From contig DIYZ01000123.1 of assembly GCA_002427845.1 (NCBI GenBank), forward strand, positions 10,000-19,550: a stretch of 9,551 bases of DNA, in the 5' to 3' direction. Source of the stretch: Chloracidobacterium sp. UBA6041. Lineage in GTDB: Bacteria; Acidobacteriota; Blastocatellia; Pyrinomonadales; Pyrinomonadaceae. This document shows positions 5,952 to 9,551 of this stretch, one piece after another (the stretch's first letter is position 1; each line of letters begins with the position of its first letter). The translations under genes were made by a program, and so were the position numbers. The notes beneath the pieces are model-generated. The model ran no database searches. It was not told the origin of the DNA and saw nothing but the letters and a program-made list of their open reading frames with translations.

Positions 5952-6494
5952 ATGACCACAGGGGCAAACAACGAAGGCAACTTGTCAGAACCGGCCACAA
6001 ATCTCGATCAAAAATCAACGCCGTCCCAATTGGTGACGGCGTTGCAGCGTGAACACGCGCACTGGGTGACTGAGGTCATCGAAGCCTATGGCGAAGTCAC
6101 CGCAGTCGTGCCGCGGCTGCACATTGTCGACGTGTGCGTTGACCTGAAATCCGGCGTGGATACGAAGTTCGATTTCCTCGCGGACATTTGTGGCGCAGAT
6201 CGCGGGGTGGAAGAGGAGCCGCGCTTCGAAGTCAATTACCACCTGTTTTCGACGACGAAACACCATCGACTGCGATTGAAGGTTGAATTGCACGAAGCTG
6301 ACGCGCACGTGCCTACAGTGACCGGAGTTTGGCGTACGGCGAACTGGCACGAGCGCGAAACTTTCGATCTGTTTGGGATTGTCTTTGACGGCCATCCGGA
6401 TTTGCGAAGAATACTTTTGCCCGATGACTGGCAAGGCCACGCGTTAAGGAAGGATTTTCCTTTGCGTGGCTACGAACCGTATAGCTTGAAGTAG
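5952..6494 (+). CDS. nuoC: NADH-quinone oxidoreductase subunit C (30 kDa subunit)
   Basis: A peripheral-arm subunit with no cofactor, which packs against NuoD and NuoB. In these 180 residues the signature of the 30-kDa subunit is clear at 131-171: NWHERETFDLFGI, then FDGHPDLRRILLPDDW, then LRKDFPLRGYEP. An N-terminal stretch of about 25 residues (Asn, Ser, Thr, Pro, Gln) is poorly conserved and probably disordered. It is a separate gene, not fused to nuoD as in E. coli nuoCD. The ATG at 5952 has no evident Shine-Dalgarno in the 26-nt gap after nuoB. The stop codon (6492-6494) is followed at once by the heptamer repeat array. Confidence 0.95.
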   Translation: MTTGANNEGNLSEPATNLDQKSTPSQLVTALQREHAHWVTEVIEAYGEVTAVVPRLHIVDVCVDLKSGVDTKFDFLADICGADRGVEEEPRFEVNYHLFSTTKHHRLRLKVELHEADAHVPTVTGVWRTANWHERETFDLFGIVFDGHPDLRRILLPDDWQGHALRKDFPLRGYEPYSLK

Positions 6495-6557
6495 TAAATC
6501 GTGATTAGTAAATCGTAAATAGAAAGAACGGCCTGACTATTTACGATTTACGATTGA
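6495..6557. repeat. Inverted heptamer array between nuoC and nuoD
   Basis: The left arm is four tandem 7-nt units starting at the base after the nuoC stop: TAAATCG (6495-6501), TGATTAG (6502-6508), TAAATCG (6509-6515) and TAAATAG (6516-6522). The right arm is three inverted units: CTATTTA (6537-6543), CGATTTA (6544-6550) and CGATTGA (6551-6557). The inner 15 bp (6508-6522 with 6537-6551) pair perfectly around a 14-nt loop. Extended to 6499-6560, the arms match at 21 of 24 positions. There is no T-run after the stem, so it is not an obvious terminator. The right arm ends 8 nt before the nuoD ATG. Confidence 0.85.
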
Positions 6558-6565
6558 CGAGTTTT

Positions 6566-7783
6566 ATGAGTACCACCGTAAACATTCCGCCGCAGTTTGA
6601 GATTGTCGATCGTCCGCTGGACACGCAGATGACGATCTCGATGGGTCCGCAACACCCGTCGACGCACGGTGTGTTGCGCCTCGAGTTGGTACTGGACGGT
6701 GAAATGGTAGTCAAGGCCACGCCGGACATCGGTTATCTCCATACGGGCATGGAGAAGCTCTTTGAGTATAAGAAGTATCAGCAGGGCATCGTCATCACCG
6801 ACCGCATGGACTATCTGAATCCGCTCGGGAATAACCTTGCGTATGTGATGGCGGTTGAGAAGCTTCTCGAGTTGGAGATTCCCGAACGGGCGCAGACGAT
6901 TAGGGTGTTGACCTGCGAACTACAACGCATCGCATCACACCTCGTTTGGCTGGGCACGCACGCGCTCGACATCGGCGCGATGACCGTTTTCTTTTACTGC
7001 TTCCGCGAGCGCGAAAAGATTTTGAACCTCATCGAAGCCGCGTCAGGCGGACGATTGACGCCGTCGTATTTCCGCATCGGCGGATTGATGATGGATTTGC
7101 CTGCTGGTTTTGAACGTCGCGTGCAGCAGTTTCAGGATGGTTTTCTCAAGTCCGTTGACGAGTTTCATACCCTCTTGACGGGCAACCGAATATTTCAAAA
7201 GCGCACGCAGGACGTGGGCCGCATTACTGCCGAAGATGCGATCGACTGGGGCTTATCGGGGCCATGCCTGCGTGGCAGCGGCGTCAATCTCGACATTCGT
7301 CGCGCAAATCCCTACACCGGCTACGAAACTTACGACTTCGAAGTGCCGGTTGAGCAGGATTGCGACGTCTGGGCGCGTTACATGGTGCGTATGCGCGAGA
7401 TGAAGGAGTCGCACAAGATTGTTACCCAGGCGCTCTCCCGTTTGCGGCCCGGGCCGGTAAAGGCCGATGCGCCGAAGGTTGTTTTGCCGGATCGCGAAGC
7501 GATGAAGACGCACATGGATGCATTAATTCATCACTTCCTGATCGTTGCCGAAGGTTTTGATGTGCCGGCGGGCGAAGTCTATCACCCGATCGAAGCGTCG
7601 AAGGGCGAACTCGGTGTTTATGTGAAATCGGATGGCGGGCCAAAACCGTCACGCGTCCATTTCCGCGGGCCGAGTTTTGTAAACCTTTCCGCGCTGCCGC
7701 ATATGTCGGAAGGTGCGATGGTCGCAGACATCGTGGCGATTATCGGATCGTTGGATATCGTTTTAGGGGAGATTGATCGCTAA
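6566..7783 (+). CDS. nuoD: NADH-quinone oxidoreductase subunit D (49 kDa subunit)
   Basis: The subunit that forms most of the quinone-reduction pocket with NuoB; it is related to the large subunit of [NiFe] hydrogenases but lacks their metal ligands. With the ATG at 6566 it has 405 residues. The quinone-site His34 (in GPQHPSTHGVLR) and Tyr83 (in RMDYLNPLGNN) are 49 residues apart, as are His38 and Tyr87 of Thermus Nqo4. The C-terminus ends in the conserved GEIDR. Other family blocks are IGYLHTGMEKL, QRIASHLVWLGTHALD and SYFRIGGLM. An in-frame TTG at 6554 would add four residues but lies inside the repeat arm, so the ATG is preferred. Only a weak GA-rich sequence precedes it. Confidence 0.97.
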   Translation: MSTTVNIPPQFEIVDRPLDTQMTISMGPQHPSTHGVLRLELVLDGEMVVKATPDIGYLHTGMEKLFEYKKYQQGIVITDRMDYLNPLGNNLAYVMAVEKLLELEIPERAQTIRVLTCELQRIASHLVWLGTHALDIGAMTVFFYCFREREKILNLIEAASGGRLTPSYFRIGGLMMDLPAGFERRVQQFQDGFLKSVDEFHTLLTGNRIFQKRTQDVGRITAEDAIDWGLSGPCLRGSGVNLDIRRANPYTGYETYDFEVPVEQDCDVWARYMVRMREMKESHKIVTQALSRLRPGPVKADAPKVVLPDREAMKTHMDALIHHFLIVAEGFDVPAGEVYHPIEASKGELGVYVKSDGGPKPSRVHFRGPSFVNLSALPHMSEGAMVADIVAIIGSLDIVLGEIDR

Positions 7784-7786
7784 ATC

Positions 7787-7881
7787 GGACTTTGGTCTTA
7801 GGTTCTAGGTCTTTGAGCGCTAAGCCGCTGAATTGCTTTCAGCGAAAGCCTTCAAAGACCAAAGTCCAAAGACCTAAGACC
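7787..7881. repeat. Inverted heptamer array between nuoD and nuoE
   Basis: It starts 3 nt after the nuoD stop. The left arm units are GGACTTT (7787-7793), GGTCTTA (7794-7800), GGTTCTA (7801-7807) and GGTCTTT (7808-7814). The right arm holds the inverted units AAAGACC (7854-7860), AAAGTCC (7861-7867), AAAGACC (7868-7874) and TAAGACC (7875-7881). The 30-nt arms 7787-7816 and 7852-7881 match at 23 of 30 positions in opposite orientation. A second hairpin, CGCTGAA (7826-7832) with TTCAGCG (7838-7844), sits in the loop. The right arm ends 9 nt before the nuoE ATG. No T-run follows. Confidence 0.85.
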
Positions 7882-7890
7882 AGAACGATA

Positions 7891-8421
7891 ATGAGCACTC
7901 AACCAATACAAATTCAGCCACTTTCGCAGCCGGTGGATATCGGCGACGAGATTGCCTCGTTTTCTCCCGAGGTTGAGGCGGAGATCGATCGGCACCTGGC
8001 GAAGTATCCGGTGAAGCGTTCGTCGATTTTGCCGCTCATGTTCATCGTGCAGCGCGAACGCGGTTACCTGGACCCGCCGGGAGTTGCTTATCTCGCAAAG
8101 CGTTTGAGTTTGCGTATTACCGACATCTGGGAAGTGGCGACTTTTTATTCCATGCTTCACACGAAGCCGGTTGGCAAATATCACATTCAGATTTGCCGCA
8201 CGCTGTCGTGCAAGATTATGGGTGCCGGAAAAATTACGGAGCATTGTTCACAAAAGCTGGGAATAAAACCGGGCGAGACAACTCGTGACGGTCGCTTTAC
8301 GATTTCTGAAGTTGAATGCCTCGGCTCATGCGGCACTGCGCCGATGTTTCAGATCAATTTTGACTATCACGAGAGCCTGACGCCGGAGAAAGTTGATCAG
8401 ATTCTGGATGCTTTGGGATAG
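7891..8421 (+). CDS. nuoE: NADH-quinone oxidoreductase subunit E (24 kDa, [2Fe-2S])
   Basis: An NADH-module subunit with a thioredoxin-like fold that holds the [2Fe-2S] cluster N1a beside the FMN of NuoF. All four ligands are present in 176 residues: C102 and C107 (ICRTLSC, C-x4-C) and C143 and C147 (VECLGSC, C-x3-C). The N-terminal helical region includes KYPVKRSSILPLM, QRERGYL and IWEVATFYSML, typical of the family. The ATG at 7891 is chosen because the frame upstream (open to 7792) runs through the repeat array and has no family similarity. No strong Shine-Dalgarno is visible. It is followed by a 171-nt palindromic gap and nuoF. Confidence 0.96.
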   Translation: MSTQPIQIQPLSQPVDIGDEIASFSPEVEAEIDRHLAKYPVKRSSILPLMFIVQRERGYLDPPGVAYLAKRLSLRITDIWEVATFYSMLHTKPVGKYHIQICRTLSCKIMGAGKITEHCSQKLGIKPGETTRDGRFTISEVECLGSCGTAPMFQINFDYHESLTPEKVDQILDALG

Positions 8422-8422
8422 T

Positions 8423-8580
8423 CGCGGCTCGGCCGCTTGATGTGCGGAAAGGCTCCGCCTTTCCGTTAAAGGTTAATAACTGGCGAGGCTGCGCCTCGCT
8501 AATCGGAGGCATAGCCTCCACGTTGAGAATAGTCTGCCGGAAAGGCGAAGCCTTTCCGCACATCGAGCGGCTAAGCCGCG
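8423..8580. repeat. 158-bp palindromic element with six triloop hairpins, between nuoE and nuoF
   Basis: Left end 8423-8465 and right end 8538-8580 are 43-nt inverted repeats matching at 39 of 43 positions. Each end holds two hairpins: GCGGC with GCCGC (8424-8436; mirrored at 8567-8579), and CGGAAAGGC with GCCTTTCCG (8445-8465; mirrored at 8538-8558). The centre holds two more: GCGAGGC-TGC-GCCTCGC (8483-8499) and GGAGGC-ATA-GCCTCC (8505-8519). All six have a GGC-N3-GCC or close core with a three-base loop. It starts 1 nt after the nuoE stop and ends 12 nt before the nuoF ATG. It contains no coding sequence and no terminator T-run. Confidence 0.9.
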
Positions 8581-8592
8581 CACGAATAGCTC

Positions 8593-9551
8593 ATGTTTAT
8601 TGGCGCCATCGGATGTGAACCACTTCAACTCGCGCGAGTTCAGCTCGAGAATTCGACGTCCCTGGACGTGTATCGTAAGCATGGCGGTTACGAGGCACTC
8701 AAGAAGGTGCTGTCCGGAATGTCGCCCGATGACGTTATCAACGAGGTTAAGAAGTCCGCTTTGCGCGGACGCGGCGGCGCCGGATTTCCCACCGGCATGA
8801 AATGGAGCTTCGTTCCCAAGGATTCGCCAAAGCCGAAGTACGTCGTCTGCAACGCCGACGAATCCGAGCCGGGCACCTTCAAGGATCGTTACCTGATGGA
8901 ACGCGATCCGCACATGCTGATTGAAGGCATCCTGATCGCTGCCTACGCGCTGGGCGCAAAGACGAATTACATCTATACGCGCGGCGAGTACAGGTATCTG
9001 ATCGACATTATGGACCGCGCGCTTGAAGAAGCACGCGGCGCCGGACTGCTGGGCGAATCCATTCTTGATTCAAACTTCTCTTGCGAGATCTATACGCACA
9101 CGGGCGCAGGCGCTTATATCTGCGGCGAAGAGACGGCCCTGTTGAGTTCACTGGAGGGTTTGCGCGGCCAGCCGCGTATGAAGCCGCCCTTCCCTGCTGT
9201 TTCTGGTTTGTACGCGAGCCCGACGGTCGTTAACAACGTCGAGACGCTGACCGCCGTGCCCGATATTATCAAGATGGGCGGCGAGGCGTATCAAAAACTC
9301 GGCACGGAGAAAAGCGGCGGCACCAAGCTTTGGTCGGTTTCGGGTCATGTCAATCGTCCCGGCGTATATGAACTGCCGATGGGCTACGACGACATGGAAA
9401 AGTTCATCCTGGAAGACTGCGGCGGGATGCTGAATGGCAAGCAACTGAAGGCGGTGATTCCCGGCGGTTCGTCGGTTTACATCATGCGTGCCGATCAAAT
9501 TATCGGCAAAGATGTGCGCATGGACTATGAAGGCCTGGTGGCCGGCGGCTC
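8593..9551 (+). CDS. nuoF: NADH-quinone oxidoreductase subunit F (51 kDa), 3' end outside the window
   Basis: The flavoprotein subunit that oxidises NADH with FMN and passes electrons to the iron-sulfur chain. 319 complete codons are visible. The nucleotide-binding glycine-rich loop RGRGGAGFPTGMKW is at 58-71, the FMN region YVVCNADESEPGTFKDR at 83-99, GAGAYICGEETALLSSLEG at 171-189, and PPFPAVSGLY with PTVVNNVETL at 198-219. The frame is still open at 9551, so the C-terminal [4Fe-4S] N3 motif cannot be checked. The ATG at 8593 is the first start after an in-frame TAG (8587-8589). The first ~22 residues are poorly conserved, and the family block begins near SLDVYRKHGGY. No Shine-Dalgarno is evident between the repeat element and the ATG. 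Confidence 0.95.
   Translation, partial: MFIGAIGCEPLQLARVQLENSTSLDVYRKHGGYEALKKVLSGMSPDDVINEVKKSALRGRGGAGFPTGMKWSFVPKDSPKPKYVVCNADESEPGTFKDRYLMERDPHMLIEGILIAAYALGAKTNYIYTRGEYRYLIDIMDRALEEARGAGLLGESILDSNFSCEIYTHTGAGAYICGEETALLSSLEGLRGQPRMKPPFPAVSGLYASPTVVNNVETLTAVPDIIKMGGEAYQKLGTEKSGGTKLWSVSGHVNRPGVYELPMGYDDMEKFILEDCGGMLNGKQLKAVIPGGSSVYIMRADQIIGKDVRMDYEGLVAGG

Noticed and set aside
6554..6565. TTG start of nuoD four codons upstream of the ATG
   Set aside because: It lies within the inverted repeat arm, and the ATG at 6566 gives the usual N-terminus.
6495..7881. CRISPR array
   Set aside because: The repeated units are 7 nt, contiguous and inverted in two arms; there are no spacers, no 25-40 nt repeats and no cas genes.
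7792..7890. N-terminal extension of nuoE from an upstream in-frame start
   Set aside because: The frame is open by chance through the heptamer array, and the 33 extra residues have no NuoE similarity. The ATG at 7891 gives a normal NuoE.
8423..8580. Intrinsic terminator inside the nuo operon
   Set aside because: The stems are strong but no T-run follows on the plus strand, and nuoF follows immediately in the same operon.
8354..8913. Minus-strand open frames over the nuoE-nuoF region
   Set aside because: They are antisense to NuoE, NuoF and the palindromic element; their apparent coding comes from the mirrored sequence.

Overview
The window looks like a chromosomal segment from a member of the Acidobacteriota, most likely near Blastocatellia/Pyrinomonadales. 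This is inference: it rests on the style of the protein sequences, a mid-50s GC estimate by eye, an unnamed 'ITGFNTD...HVQTEDKG' protein that I associate with that phylum, and intergenic DNA full of palindromic words. No marker gene settles the taxon.

Layout. Positions 1-143 hold no gene. A RecQ-family helicase runs on the + strand (144-2480). It converges on a minus-strand cluster of an uncharacterised protein (3671-4531, possibly up to 4609), the sulfur carrier ThiS (3390-3674) and thiazole synthase ThiG (2574-3365). A pair of inverted hairpins (2487-2554) serves as terminator for both sides. A divergent intergenic region (4610-4812) with a good sigma70-type promoter precedes the first six genes of the proton-pumping NADH:quinone oxidoreductase (complex I) operon in canonical order: nuoA, nuoB, nuoC, nuoD, nuoE and a nuoF cut by the window end.

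Function. NuoA is a membrane-arm subunit next to the quinone channel. NuoB, NuoC and NuoD form the connecting module, with cluster N2 in NuoB and the quinone pocket between NuoB and NuoD. NuoE and NuoF form the NADH-oxidising tip. Cluster and quinone-site residues are intact wherever visible. ThiS and ThiG make the thiamine thiazole ring; the other thiazole genes (thiF, thiH or thiO) are not here.

The most unusual content lies between the genes. The nuoC-nuoD, nuoD-nuoE and nuoE-nuoF junctions are each filled almost exactly, from 0-3 nt after the stop codon to 8-12 nt before the next start, by a different large palindrome. Two are inverted arrays of 7-nt tandem units, with a different heptamer in each. 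The third is a 158-bp element with 43-nt inverted ends (39/43 matching) and six hairpins of similar triloop design. A covarying hairpin pair closes the recQ/thiG junction, and a GC-rich palindrome sits in frame inside recQ, where it encodes a Gly/Pro/Ala-rich loop. The other notable point is ThiS, whose Gly-Gly tail is followed by 22 more residues and would need trimming to work as a sulfur carrier.
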